Part shown: positions 1-8,429 of the stretch, in pieces
Layout: each line of letters begins with the position of its first letter
Position numbering within the stretch: position 1 is the first letter of the stretch
Assembly: GCA_017552985.1 (NCBI GenBank)
Contig: JAFZNO010000054.1
Span: 1-51,487 of the forward strand
Length of the DNA stretch: 51,487 nucleotides
Direction: 5' to 3'
From: Lachnospiraceae bacterium
GTDB lineage: Bacteria; Bacillota; Clostridia; Lachnospirales; Lachnospiraceae
The notes under the pieces: model-generated
Seen by the model: only the letters and a program-made list of their open reading frames with translations
Databases searched by the model: none
Told to the model about the DNA's origin: nothing
Translations under genes and position numbers: made by a program

Positions 1-2348
1 ATGAGGTGTGTTGCCAGGGCAAAGAGCCATGCCACTGCGAACTGCCAGAAGATTACTCCTACAGCCCATTTTTGGCCAAGTTCCCGCTTTATTGAGGCGA
101 TTGCCGCAACGCATGGCGTGTAGAGCAGGCTGAACACGAGAATTGAAACAGCAGACAGCGCTGTAATTGCAGTCTGTATTCCGCCGTTGTACAAAATTTC
201 GAGCGTAGACACCACACTCTCCTTTGCCATAAATCCGCTGATCAGCGCCGTGGAAATTCTCCAGTCGCCAAATCCAAGGGGTGCAAACAGCGGAGCGATC
301 AGTCCGGCGATTCCCGCAAGAATGCTGTCCTTGGAATCTGCTACCACGCTGAGTCTCAAATTGAACGTCTGCAGGAACCAGATCACCATGGTCGCAAGGA
401 AGATCACCGTAAACGCCCTCTGCAAAAAGTCCTTTGCCTTTTCCCATAGGAGCTGCATTACGTTTTTCCAACCGGGCAGCCTGTAATTTGGAAGCTCCAT
501 CACGAACGGCACCGCCTCGCCTTGGAACAAGGTACCCTTAAACACCAGCGCCGTGACTATGCCGACGAGGATCCCGAGGAAATACAGTCCCACCATGATC
601 AGGCCTGCATGCTTCGGGAAAAAAGTTGCCGTAAAAAATCCATAAATGGGAAGCTTCGCGGAACAGCTCATAAATGGCGTGAGCAGGATCGTCATCTTTC
701 TGTCACGCTCCGAAGGAAGCGTTCTGGTGGCCATCACGCCAGGCACCGTACAGCCAAAACCGATCAGCATGGGCACGATACTTCGTCCCGAAAGTCCGAT
801 CTTTCTAAGAAGCTTATCCATGATAAACGCTACGCGCGCCATGTATCCCGTGTCCTCTAAGAGCGACAGGAAGAAAAACAGCGTCACGATCACGGGCAGA
901 AAGCTAAGAACGCTTCCGACGCCGGCAAAGATGCCATCCAACACCAGCGAGCTCACGGTTTCATTGACGTTCCACGCCGCAAAGGCTCCTGCGGTCAACT
1001 CCGTCAGCCAATCAACCATGTTTTCCAAGATTCCTTGTAAAAAGGCCCCAATGACGTTAAACGTCAGATAAAACACTAATGCCATGATCAGTGCAAAGGA
1101 GGGAATGCCAGTATACTTCCCGGTAAGGATCTTGTCGATCTTCGTGCTGCGCTCGTGTTCCTTACTCTCCCTTGGCTTTACCACGGTTTCCTTCACTAGC
1201 TTTTCTATGAACAAAAAACGCATGTCAGCGATGGCCGCCGCCCGGTCCAGACCGCGCTCCTGCTCCATCTGGCTGATAACATGCTCCAGCATTTCCTTTT
1301 CATTCTGGTCGAGTTTCAAAGCATTTAACACGTGCTCATCGCCCTCCACCAGTTTTGTCGCAGCAAATCTTACGGGAATCCCCGCCATTTTTGCGTGATC
1401 CTCGATCAGATGAATAATGCCGTGAAGACATCTGTGTACGGCTCCGCCGTGATCCTCTGCGTCACAAAAGTCATTACGTCCAGGTCTCTCCTGATACTTT
1501 GCGACGTGGAGTGCATGCGTTATAAGCTCATCCACGCCTTCATTCTTTGCCGCCGAGATTGGTACCACGGGAATGCCCAACGCCGCTTCCATGCGGTTTA
1601 CGTCGATGGAGCCTCCGTTTCCCCGCACCTCATCCATCATATTCAAGGCCAGCACCATTGGAACCTCAAGCTCCATCAGCTGCATGGTCAGATAAAGATT
1701 TCTTTCAATGTTTGTGGCATCCACAATGTTGATGATGCCAGTGGGCTTTTCATGAATGACAAACTGTCTGGTCACGATCTCCTCACTGCTGTAGGGCGAC
1801 AGGGAATAAATTCCCGGGAGATCCGTGATCTCCGTATTCGCCATGCCTTTGATCGCGCCGCTCTTCCGGTCCACGGTCACGCCAGGGAAATTTCCCACGT
1901 GCTGATTGGAACCCGTAAGCTGGTTAAACAGCGTTGTCTTACCACAGTTTTGGTTTCCCGCCAAGGCAAACGTCAGCACGGTTCCTTCCGGCAGCGGCGT
2001 TTCCCCTTTCTTGACGTGATACTTTCCGCCCTCGCCAAGGCCAGGATGCTCCACCTTCTTTTTCCGCGTTTTTCCCGGACGTTCGCCTTCCTTTTCATTC
2101 AGCTTCTGTGAATTTTCGGTTTTTTTCTCCCTGACGGAGATCTGCTCCGCATCTGCAAGTCTTAACGTGAGTTCATATCCGTGGATCCTCACTTCAACGG
2201 GATCACCCATCGGTGCGTATTTTACCACGGTTACCTTTGTGCCTGGCAAGAGGCCCATGTCCAGCAAATGCTGCCGTAGCGCACCTTCTCCCTTAACTTC
2301 CGTAATCTCAGCAGAGCTTCCGATCTCCAGTTCCCTTAGCGTCATCAT
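1..2348 (-). CDS. feoB: FeoA-FeoB fusion ferrous iron transporter (C-terminus cut by window)
   Basis: This protein imports Fe(II) across the cytoplasmic membrane. Residues about 1-75 form a FeoA-like SH3 domain (starting MMTLRELEIGSSAEITEV). A charged linker of about 50 residues leads to a FeoB G domain in the same uninterrupted frame. The GTPase motifs are visible: G1 GNQNCGKT (about 131-138), G2 NFPGVTV (about 153), G3 DLPG (about 176), G4 NMMD (about 236) and G5 SAAKNEG. The Gate and membrane segments follow (GFGCTVPGVMATRTL, YTPCVAAIASIKREL). The last membrane helices lie beyond the window start. Translation begins at one of two adjacent ATGs. It sits 38 bases behind an ABC-2 permease gene and is probably read through from it. 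FeoA-FeoB fusions are known in some bacteria. The identity is near certain. Confidence 0.95.
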   Translation of the reverse strand, partial: MMTLRELEIGSSAEITEVKGEGALRQHLLDMGLLPGTKVTVVKYAPMGDPVEVRIHGYELTLRLADAEQISVREKKTENSQKLNEKEGERPGKTRKKKVEHPGLGEGGKYHVKKGETPLPEGTVLTFALAGNQNCGKTTLFNQLTGSNQHVGNFPGVTVDRKSGAIKGMANTEITDLPGIYSLSPYSSEEIVTRQFVIHEKPTGIINIVDATNIERNLYLTMQLMELEVPMVLALNMMDEVRGNGGSIDVNRMEAALGIPVVPISAAKNEGVDELITHALHVAKYQERPGRNDFCDAEDHGGAVHRCLHGIIHLIEDHAKMAGIPVRFAATKLVEGDEHVLNALKLDQNEKEMLEHVISQMEQERGLDRAAAIADMRFLFIEKLVKETVVKPRESKEHERSTKIDKILTGKYTGIPSFALIMALVFYLTFNVIGAFLQGILENMVDWLTELTAGAFAAWNVNETVSSLVLDGIFAGVGSVLSFLPVIVTLFFFLSLLEDTGYMARVAFIMDKLLRKIGLSGRSIVPMLIGFGCTVPGVMATRTLPSERDRKMTILLTPFMSCSAKLPIYGFFTATFFPKHAGLIMVGLYFLGILVGIVTALVFKGTLFQGEAVPFVMELPNYRLPGWKNVMQLLWEKAKDFLQRAFTVIFLATMVIWFLQTFNLRLSVVADSKDSILAGIAGLIAPLFAPLGFGDWRISTALISGFMAKESVVSTLEILYNGGIQTAITALSAVSILVFSLLYTPCVAAIASIKRELGQKWAVGVIFWQFAVAWLFALATHL

Positions 2349-2386
2349 TGAACCATTCCATTCCCATCACCGAAGCCGCAAACTCT

Positions 2387-3508
2387 CTATCGGCGATTTT
2401 TGATTTGATTTAAAAGTACACAGGCAAAGAATCCCGCCACAACGTAAATGCCCATGTATTTTAAGTACCCTACGCCATGCAGGGCTTTTAAATATAAATA
2501 TGGCGGCAACAGACTCTGCAGCGCCCAATACTTCCGAATGTTGATAAAAATGGGGCAGAACGCGATCATGAGAAGCGTCATGACTGGAATCAAAACGCCA
2601 ATCCCTTCCATTCTCTTTACGAGCAAGCCAATCACATTACAAAAGCATGCGACCATAAGAAGAAGCAGCAGCAACAGCAATAATTCCTGCCCAAAATGAT
2701 CAAGCACGCCCAGAATCTTGCACGCTACCAGATAGATCACGCCGCCGTTAAACAAAACGACTGCCTGCAGGCCGAAAGAATACAAGATTCTTTTTCTTCC
2801 GGGAATGGCATCAAAAAGTCCATTGATCTCATCCTGCTTTTGATACAGAATGCCCGCGAATCCCGAAAGCACCAGCCATATGGCCAACAATCCGCGGATT
2901 GGCGCCATAAAGTAATTCTCCCCTGTGTCTTCCGTTCCATCCAGATATTCTGCCTGGAAAAGATTTCCTGTCCGTTGGATGCGTTCAAAGCGTTCCAGTA
3001 GTTCTTCTTTTTCCGGCACGTTCCCGTCAAGCTTTCTGTTGACGTATTCTACGTATACCTGATATGCCAATTCCGGAAAGATCCTGCTGCACAGCACCTC
3101 GCGCGTAAACGTCAGCGCCACGTCATCCTCTCTCTCCACAACTCTGGCAACGGGCTTTACCGTCCTCTTTTCAGCAAGCTTTACCAGCTCCCCTTCCAGA
3201 TTCTCCGGAAGAATCCAGACGGCATCCACGGTCTTTCCCGTCAGGGCTTTTAGCGCCTCTTCCTCGGTCTCGTAACGCAGAAAGCGAAGAACGCTTTTTT
3301 CTTCCATTAAGCGCCCAAGCAAAACGTCTGAAAGACTCCCTTCCTCCGCAGGCGTATACAGTCCAATGGTCACCATTCCTGCTTCCTGGGAAGCAGCCTG
3401 TCGGAGGCCAAAAACCAAAAACGGAACGATCAAGAGCACGGCGACGTAACTTATTTTTTTCAGAAGCCTCTTTTCGGTAAGAAGGCACCAAACCATCATC
3501 CGCCTCAT
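2387..3508 (-). CDS. ABC-2 type permease, second subunit
   Basis: This is a 373-residue membrane protein of an ABC-2 type exporter. One N-terminal helix (about 20-34) is followed by a large extracytoplasmic domain of about 165 residues. About five helices then cluster at the C-terminus, including a run of leucines (GQELLLLLLLLLMVACF). This one-plus-five layout is typical of ABC-2 membrane subunits of the YhgE/Pip or drug-export kind. Its start codon directly follows the stop of the upstream permease at 3509, so the two are translationally coupled and probably form a heterodimer with the ATPase at 4732-5379. The substrate cannot be read from the sequence. Confidence 0.8.
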   Translation of the reverse strand: MRRMMVWCLLTEKRLLKKISYVAVLLIVPFLVFGLRQAASQEAGMVTIGLYTPAEEGSLSDVLLGRLMEEKSVLRFLRYETEEEALKALTGKTVDAVWILPENLEGELVKLAEKRTVKPVARVVEREDDVALTFTREVLCSRIFPELAYQVYVEYVNRKLDGNVPEKEELLERFERIQRTGNLFQAEYLDGTEDTGENYFMAPIRGLLAIWLVLSGFAGILYQKQDEINGLFDAIPGRKRILYSFGLQAVVLFNGGVIYLVACKILGVLDHFGQELLLLLLLLLMVACFCNVIGLLVKRMEGIGVLIPVMTLLMIAFCPIFINIRKYWALQSLLPPYLYLKALHGVGYLKYMGIYVVAGFFACVLLNQIKNRR

Positions 3509-4735
3509 CTATCCGTTTTCCCTCTCGATCACGCGTTTTCTCATCAATACCGACAATACCAAAAATACAGTCACGTAAAGGCATCCCAGCCCCAACGCCA
3601 TCCCGCTCCGCTCATCAATCATGGCACCCGTGAATCCCTCCAGGGCCACTCCCGTCGGCAACACGCTTCCCACAAAGGCTATGCCCTCCGGGAAAAATGA
3701 GGCGGGATAAATATATCCTGACACGTATCCCATGCCGATCACGCCCAAAAATTGGAGCAGCAGATTCGCCACGGGATTGCGAACCGTTTCGTAAATCATA
3801 AAATGCATGGCTGAGATCATGATCAAGATGGGCACCAAGGCCTTTAGGATCTCGTCCATATAAATCTTTGTTTTCAGAAAAGCAAAGCTCTTTGTGGCAA
3901 TGCCAACACCTATTAGGGGCAGGAATACGCACGCCATCATCATAAGCAGATAAACGCCATACTCGCAGAGCACCTGTGCGGCGGCACCAATTCCCCTCAT
4001 TTTCATCCATTTTCCAATATCCTCATTTCTCTTTAGGAAAAAGGATGCACTGCTAATGCCAAACAAAAAACAAAACAATAGCACGACTGCGCAGAAATAA
4101 TATTGCCGCATGAGCAAGCCTTTGGAAAGGCCCAACTCCGTAAGTTCAGCGAGTTTTGTCCTCGCAAGCACGTCTTCGATCAACTGTAGATTGATCTCGT
4201 CCGTCCACTCTCCAAGCTGCGATGCGTCGCCATAATCATAGATCACGTCCTGAAAGGAATAAATGGAACCCTGGGCACTCGTCACCAGCTTTGAGACGAC
4301 GACCGCCAGTTCATCCATCAAATACCCGCCGATTCCTTTCTGTCCTTCCGATGCAACATAAGTGATCGGCACGTCGTTCCGTCCATAGATCAGGGAATCC
4401 AAAAAATCCTCCGGCACCTTGACGTACGCAGTGATCGTATTATTGCGAAAGGCCTGCCGTGCCTCTTCCTCCGTCATGGGGATAAAATCCACCATAAACC
4501 TGGAAACGTCCAGGGTCTGGATGGCATAAATGCCAAATCCCAGATAGGTGTCGTCGATCTTTCCAACTACGCCAATCTGATATTTTTGCTGTCTTTCCGC
4601 AAGCGGTCCCTGATTTAAAAGGAACCATGCCGCCGCGCCAAGACACGCAAATAAAAGCATTGCAGTAGGGAATACGCCTACTGCAAGCTTTAAGGTTCTC
4701 TTTAGTTGTACGCTAAAATATTTTAGGTATCTCAT
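3509..4735 (-). CDS. ABC-2 type permease, first subunit
   Basis: This 408-residue membrane protein has the same plan as its neighbour. A first helix at about 17-40 (LAVGVFPTAMLLFACLGAAA) leads into an extracytoplasmic domain of about 170 residues. A C-terminal block of about six helices follows, ending in a basic tail (MRKRVIERENG). It overlaps the ATPase gene upstream by 4 bases (ATGA) and abuts the second permease, so the three genes form one cassette. It is probably an export system for a lipid, peptide or drug. There is no signature that decides the substrate. Confidence 0.8.
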   Translation of the reverse strand: MRYLKYFSVQLKRTLKLAVGVFPTAMLLFACLGAAAWFLLNQGPLAERQQKYQIGVVGKIDDTYLGFGIYAIQTLDVSRFMVDFIPMTEEEARQAFRNNTITAYVKVPEDFLDSLIYGRNDVPITYVASEGQKGIGGYLMDELAVVVSKLVTSAQGSIYSFQDVIYDYGDASQLGEWTDEINLQLIEDVLARTKLAELTELGLSKGLLMRQYYFCAVVLLFCFLFGISSASFFLKRNEDIGKWMKMRGIGAAAQVLCEYGVYLLMMMACVFLPLIGVGIATKSFAFLKTKIYMDEILKALVPILIMISAMHFMIYETVRNPVANLLLQFLGVIGMGYVSGYIYPASFFPEGIAFVGSVLPTGVALEGFTGAMIDERSGMALGLGCLYVTVFLVLSVLMRKRVIERENG

Positions 4736-5379
4736 TTAATCCACTGAGCGAGCTTACGCAAGTCGCCGTCATACTGCCATTCCGTTAGTTTACCGTCCTT
4801 GATCACGTAACGTTTGTCACAAAGCTCGATCTCATGAACGTCATGGGTAGCCAATAAGATCAGCCCGCCATTTTTCTTAAATTCCTCAAGATATGCGTAA
4901 ATGTTGTCCTTGCACGCTATGTCAAGGGCAGCCGTAGGTTCATCCATCAAAAGGATCTTGGGTGAACCGGATACGGCACATCCGATCGATAAGCGTTTCT
5001 TCATGCCGCCCGACATCTTCCGGACTGGCACTTTCAGGAATTCATCTACGCCAAGAAGCTTCAGGACGCCGCTTTCAAGTTCTTTCTTCAGGCTTTGGGA
5101 ATCATACCAAAGCTTCAGATTATCCTTTGCGGACAACTCCTCAAAAAGAGGCGTTCCCTGGGGAACGTAGCCTATGCAGCTCTTCTCCCCTCCCGTCACT
5201 TCAAAGCTTCCGGAATCCGCACGAACGATTCCGGCCAGAATGGATAACAGCGTTGATTTTCCGCATCCGTTCCCGCCCAGAATCCCCACGCAGGTACCTT
5301 CGTCGGCGCTGAAGCTGATGCCGTCGAGCACCAGCTTCTTGCCGTATTTTTTTCTAAGATCTTTGATCTCAAGTTTCAT
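4732..5379 (-). CDS. ABC transporter ATP-binding protein
   Basis: This is the cytoplasmic ATPase subunit of the export cassette, 215 residues. Walker A is GGNGCGKST (residues 35-43), the Q-loop is near GYVPQ, the signature is MSGGMKKR, Walker B is ILLMDEPTAALD and the H-loop is LLATHD. The short length, with no C-terminal regulatory domain, fits the CcmA/NatA type of exporter ATPases. A ribosome-binding site (AGGAT) lies about 7 bases before the ATG. Upstream, 23 bases separate it from the zinc-ribbon gene. Downstream it overlaps the first permease by 4 bases. Confidence 0.92.
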   Translation of the reverse strand: MKLEIKDLRKKYGKKLVLDGISFSADEGTCVGILGGNGCGKSTLLSILAGIVRADSGSFEVTGGEKSCIGYVPQGTPLFEELSAKDNLKLWYDSQSLKKELESGVLKLLGVDEFLKVPVRKMSGGMKKRLSIGCAVSGSPKILLMDEPTAALDIACKDNIYAYLEEFKKNGGLILLATHDVHEIELCDKRYVIKDGKLTEWQYDGDLRKLAQWIK

Positions 5380-5402
5380 GTTCCATCCTGAAGTCTAAAC
5401 TA

Positions 5403-7418
5403 TTAGTATAAGTCTATCTCATCCATTGCCTGCTCAATGTACTGCTCAGCCATGGAAACCCACTCTTCAGGAAGGTTTGCCTTCCTAAGGTTGTCAAGAA
5501 TTGCCTTGTAGTTCAAGCTCTTTACAAAGTCTTTCAATTCCTCCTCGTCATACTCTCCGTCAGCAGAGATGGCAATGTAGGAGCTAGGCATGGAAACGTC
5601 CTCGCCCTTACCGGTGGAACCCTCAAACTCCAAGGAGATGATCTCGCTGCCGGCATCTAAGATCGTGAGGGCAAGCTTGTGAGAATCCATCGTCATGTTG
5701 CCAGAGATACGGATCTGAGGCTCTAAATTAGCAACCAGCGCATATACGGGTGAATCTTCGCTGCCGCTCATAGCTTGCTGGATCAACTGCTTCAGGTTCA
5801 CGTCGCTGCCTGCCTTAAAGGTAAAGCTTCCAGCGAACTCGCCTTTTTCTGCAGCCTTCAAGTCATAATCTTCCACGTCAACAGCCAAAACGTTCTGACC
5901 TGCAACCTTTAACTTAAAGTCACCGTTAAACTTATTGCTCTTTTCAGTACCGTTACCAACGATGGATACGTCAGAATCCTCATCAGGAGTCTTAACGGAA
6001 ATCTCAACGCCTACCTTGTCGCCCTTGCGTGCAACGCCATACTTCATGCTAACGGTTTCGCCATTATTCTTGATGGTGATGGCTCTTCCAATGATCTTGC
6101 CGTCACCGTCAACGTAAGCTTCAATAACAAGCTTTTCGATCTCGATCTCTTCAACGTGAGCCTCAACTTCTTCCAATCCTTCAATGAACTGATTGTATGC
6201 TTCTTCACTGTCAATGCTTTCGTCGTAGTCCTTCATGGAATCACAGAACTGCTCCAGCATCTTCTTAACGTCCTTATCCTTCTTCAGCTCTTTGATCACT
6301 GCGCTGACAATCTTCTGAACGTCCTTGGACTTCAGTTCCATGGTAAGCTGCGTGCAATCCTGCGTTACGTCGCCTGCTTCCAGCTTAGCCTTATCCTTCT
6401 GCATTTCCTCAACCTGATCTATAACGATCTGGTAATACTTCAGCGCCAGCTTCTCAACTTCTTTTGCGTCAGGACAAGCTTTTGCCATCTCTTCGAACAT
6501 GCCGTAAACCTGTTCCATCTGCTCAGCCATCTGTTCGTAGCTGTAAGCGTCACCAAAAGAAATGCCTACGAACTTCTCAGAAAGCTCAGGAATGGATGCG
6601 AAAGCCTGACCTTCCTTTATGTCAAGCATCATAATTGCGTTTGCAATCGTCACGTCATTCAGGATCGGAGCAAACACCAGCTTCATCTGGGTATCCTTCA
6701 CGGTGCCGGTATAGGAGATGCCTACGCTGTCAAGCCAAGACAGGTCTACGCCTGCGGACTTTGCAAGGGCAGTGAAATCCTTACCGCGGGAACCAAGCCT
6801 GATCTTCATCGTCTCAGAAATGGACACGTTCTCGCTCTTGATCTGGTCAAGTACCTTTGTAACTGCCTCAGCGCCGGTACCATTGGTCAGAGCCGTCAGG
6901 TTCTTCTTCTCTACGTATGCATAATAATCCTTGGGTTTGTCAAAAGTCTTATGGATCGCATGGCTGACCTTGTCACGTGCCATAAAGGCAATACCGCCAA
7001 TGAGTACAACAATGGCAGCAACGGCTGCGATCACAATGCCCAGACCCTTTCCGCCCTTCTTACTCTGCTGGGGCTCCTCAGGAATCGGAGACCATGAGGG
7101 AGCAACGGGTGCGGGTTGTACGGGTGCTGCCGGTGCAGGCGCTTCCTGTACGGGCGCTGCGTAGCTTTCAGGTACCGCGTAGCTTTCCGGTGCTGCGTAG
7201 CTTGCCGGGGCTGCATAATTCTCAGGTGCGGCATAGGTTGCCGCGGGTGCTTCGGGAGCAACGGGCGCTGCAGGAATCACGGGTTCAGCGGGCATAACGG
7301 GCTCGGAAATCTTGATTGCTTCCGGCGCGTTCACGCCCTCTGCCTGAATCGGCGTTCCGCAGGCGGCACAAAACTTTGCTCCATCAGGAATTACTTTTCC
7401 ACAATTTAAACAGAACAT
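5403..7418 (-). CDS. zinc-ribbon single-pass membrane protein with large C-terminal domain
   Basis: This is a 671-residue protein of unknown function. It starts with a zinc ribbon (FCLNCGKVIPDGAKFCAACG, two CxxC pairs). An Ala/Pro/Tyr-rich linker with six-residue repeats of YAAPES type follows, then one membrane helix (GLGIVIAAVAAIVVLIGGIA), then about 500 acidic residues with no family I recognise. The ribbon should be cytoplasmic and the large domain outside. I chose the ATG at 7418 because AGGGGA sits just upstream and the ribbon begins at once; a reading from 7490 would add 24 residues overlapping the tmRNA terminator hairpin. It may be co-transcribed with the ABC cassette and feoAB. Such zinc_ribbon_2 plus helix proteins are common in Firmicutes and rarely characterised. 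Confidence 0.75.
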   Translation of the reverse strand: MFCLNCGKVIPDGAKFCAACGTPIQAEGVNAPEAIKISEPVMPAEPVIPAAPVAPEAPAATYAAPENYAAPASYAAPESYAVPESYAAPVQEAPAPAAPVQPAPVAPSWSPIPEEPQQSKKGGKGLGIVIAAVAAIVVLIGGIAFMARDKVSHAIHKTFDKPKDYYAYVEKKNLTALTNGTGAEAVTKVLDQIKSENVSISETMKIRLGSRGKDFTALAKSAGVDLSWLDSVGISYTGTVKDTQMKLVFAPILNDVTIANAIMMLDIKEGQAFASIPELSEKFVGISFGDAYSYEQMAEQMEQVYGMFEEMAKACPDAKEVEKLALKYYQIVIDQVEEMQKDKAKLEAGDVTQDCTQLTMELKSKDVQKIVSAVIKELKKDKDVKKMLEQFCDSMKDYDESIDSEEAYNQFIEGLEEVEAHVEEIEIEKLVIEAYVDGDGKIIGRAITIKNNGETVSMKYGVARKGDKVGVEISVKTPDEDSDVSIVGNGTEKSNKFNGDFKLKVAGQNVLAVDVEDYDLKAAEKGEFAGSFTFKAGSDVNLKQLIQQAMSGSEDSPVYALVANLEPQIRISGNMTMDSHKLALTILDAGSEIISLEFEGSTGKGEDVSMPSSYIAISADGEYDEEELKDFVKSLNYKAILDNLRKANLPEEWVSMAEQYIEQAMDEIDLY
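7159..7239 (-). repeat. 18-bp tandem repeats coding the YAAPES linker
   Basis: About four and a half units of 18 bases code for six-residue repeats (YAAPES, YAVPES, YAAPEN) in the zinc-ribbon protein linker. The units differ by several substitutions, so the array is not freshly duplicated. It probably makes a flexible stalk between the ribbon and the membrane helix. Confidence 0.7.
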
Positions 7419-7467
7419 TCTTTTTCCCCTACTTTCTTTTGAATCTTTGGTGAATAGCATCAAGACA

Positions 7468-7495
7468 AATCCATGGTGATCCTTTTCCATGGATT
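7468..7495 (-). terminator. probable ssrA terminator hairpin
   Basis: A nine-base-pair stem (AATCCATGG with CCATGGATT) with a ten-base loop lies 10 bases beyond the tmRNA 3' end. On the minus strand it is followed by TGTCTTG, a weak U-tract, so termination may be partial. Confidence 0.55.
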
Positions 7496-7504
7496 CATCT
7501 TCAG

Positions 7505-7884
7505 TGGACTAGACGGGAGTCGAACCCGTGTCCAAAAGCCCATTCCCTGTCCTTCTACTATCATAGTTCATTTTCTCCGGAACCCGAAGTTCCCCGTTCC
7601 CTCCCAAGGCAGAAAATGAACAATCTGCCAGGCTTGGTAGCTTCATGTTACGCCCACGCGTTCAAAGCTTTGCGCGCGTCGTTTCTCACAATCATGATGC
7701 CCCGGCCCCACCGTGTGAGTGCGATGGGCGGGACAAGCCGCCCTAGGGCGACGTCATCCACAGCTTACGCTGCGAATGCTAACTGAGTATTATCTTCAGC
7801 GTTTATATTTAGGTTGTCATTTAACGCATGACGTGCGGATAGCTTCTCCAGCTGCAAGACCCCTGTCGAAACCTTTACTAGCCC
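7505..7884 (-). ncRNA. ssrA: transfer-messenger RNA (tmRNA)
   Basis: tmRNA rescues stalled ribosomes with SmpB. The mature 5' end GGGCTAG (7884-7878) pairs with the 3' end CTAGTCC (7512-7506), including the G3-U pair typical of tmRNA. The TTTCGACAGGGGT of the 5' tRNA-like half and the T-arm GGTTCGACTCCC of the 3' half are both present. The tag reading frame ends in EDNTQLAFAA followed by TAA (7767-7765); upstream it reads NDNLNINA, and the exact resume codon is uncertain. The CCA end is not encoded, since the discriminator A is followed by CT. It lies directly after smpB with its own promoter. Confidence 0.95.
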
Positions 7885-7930
7885 TTGAATATGAAATTAT
7901 ATGATAGGCATACTTCCTCTATCATATGTA

Positions 7931-7959
7931 AGTATAACTTTTTTTCTGCTTTTCGTCAA
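7931..7959 (-). promoter_or_regulatory. ssrA promoter
   Basis: TTGACG, 17 bases, TATACT on the minus strand is a near-consensus sigma-A promoter. The -35 box overlaps the smpB stop codon. Transcription would start about 40 bases before the mature tmRNA end, leaving a leader with an ATATGATAG/CTATCATAT hairpin that RNase P would remove. Confidence 0.8.
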
Positions 7960-8429
7960 TATCCATTCATTTTAACCTTGAATTCCTTCTCCGCCTCACG
8001 GAGCTGATCCTTCTTGGCAATGCTCTCTCGCTTGTCGTAAAGTTTCTTGCCTCGCGCCAATCCGATCTCAACCTTTACCTTCCCGTCGTTAAAATATACT
8101 TCCAACGGCACCAGGGTATACCCCTTTTCTTTTATCCGGCCCATCAGCTTGTTGATTTCGGCACGGTGCAAAAGAAGCTTCTTTACGCGGAGAGGATCCT
8201 TGTTGAACAGGTTTCCCTTTTCATAAGGGCTTACGTGCATGCCGTAAACGTAAACCTCTCCGTTCTCAATGCGGATGAAGCTCTCCTTAATGCTGCACTT
8301 GCCAAGGCGCATGGATTTCACCTCCGTGCCGTGCAGCGCAATGCCCGCCTCATATTTTTCATCGATAAAGTAGTCATGATACGCCTTTTTATTATTTGCG
8401 ATCAGTTTTCTAGGCTCTTTCTTGCTCAT
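7956..8429 (-). CDS. smpB: SsrA-binding protein SmpB
   Basis: This small basic protein binds tmRNA and delivers it to stalled ribosomes. The 157 residues match the usual family length. Visible family features include [48 protein letters not shown], the [12 protein letters not shown]-type segment ([15 protein letters not shown]) and the basic tail. I chose the ATG at 8429 because AAGGAG lies 6 bases upstream; earlier starts add non-family residues. The gene overlaps the 3' end of rnr by 20 bases, which suggests coupled translation. Its stop codon lies inside the -35 box of the ssrA promoter. Confidence 0.97.
   Translation of the reverse strand: MSKKEPRKLIANNKKAYHDYFIDEKYEAGIALHGTEVKSMRLGKCSIKESFIRIENGEVYVYGMHVSPYEKGNLFNKDPLRVKKLLLHRAEINKLMGRIKEKGYTLVPLEVYFNDGKVKVEIGLARGKKLYDKRESIAKKDQLREAEKEFKVKMNGY

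Noticed and set aside
187-2403. Several plus-strand open frames in the first 2.4 kb
   Set aside because: The minus strand carries a continuous FeoA-FeoB reading frame with all GTPase motifs, so these are shadows.
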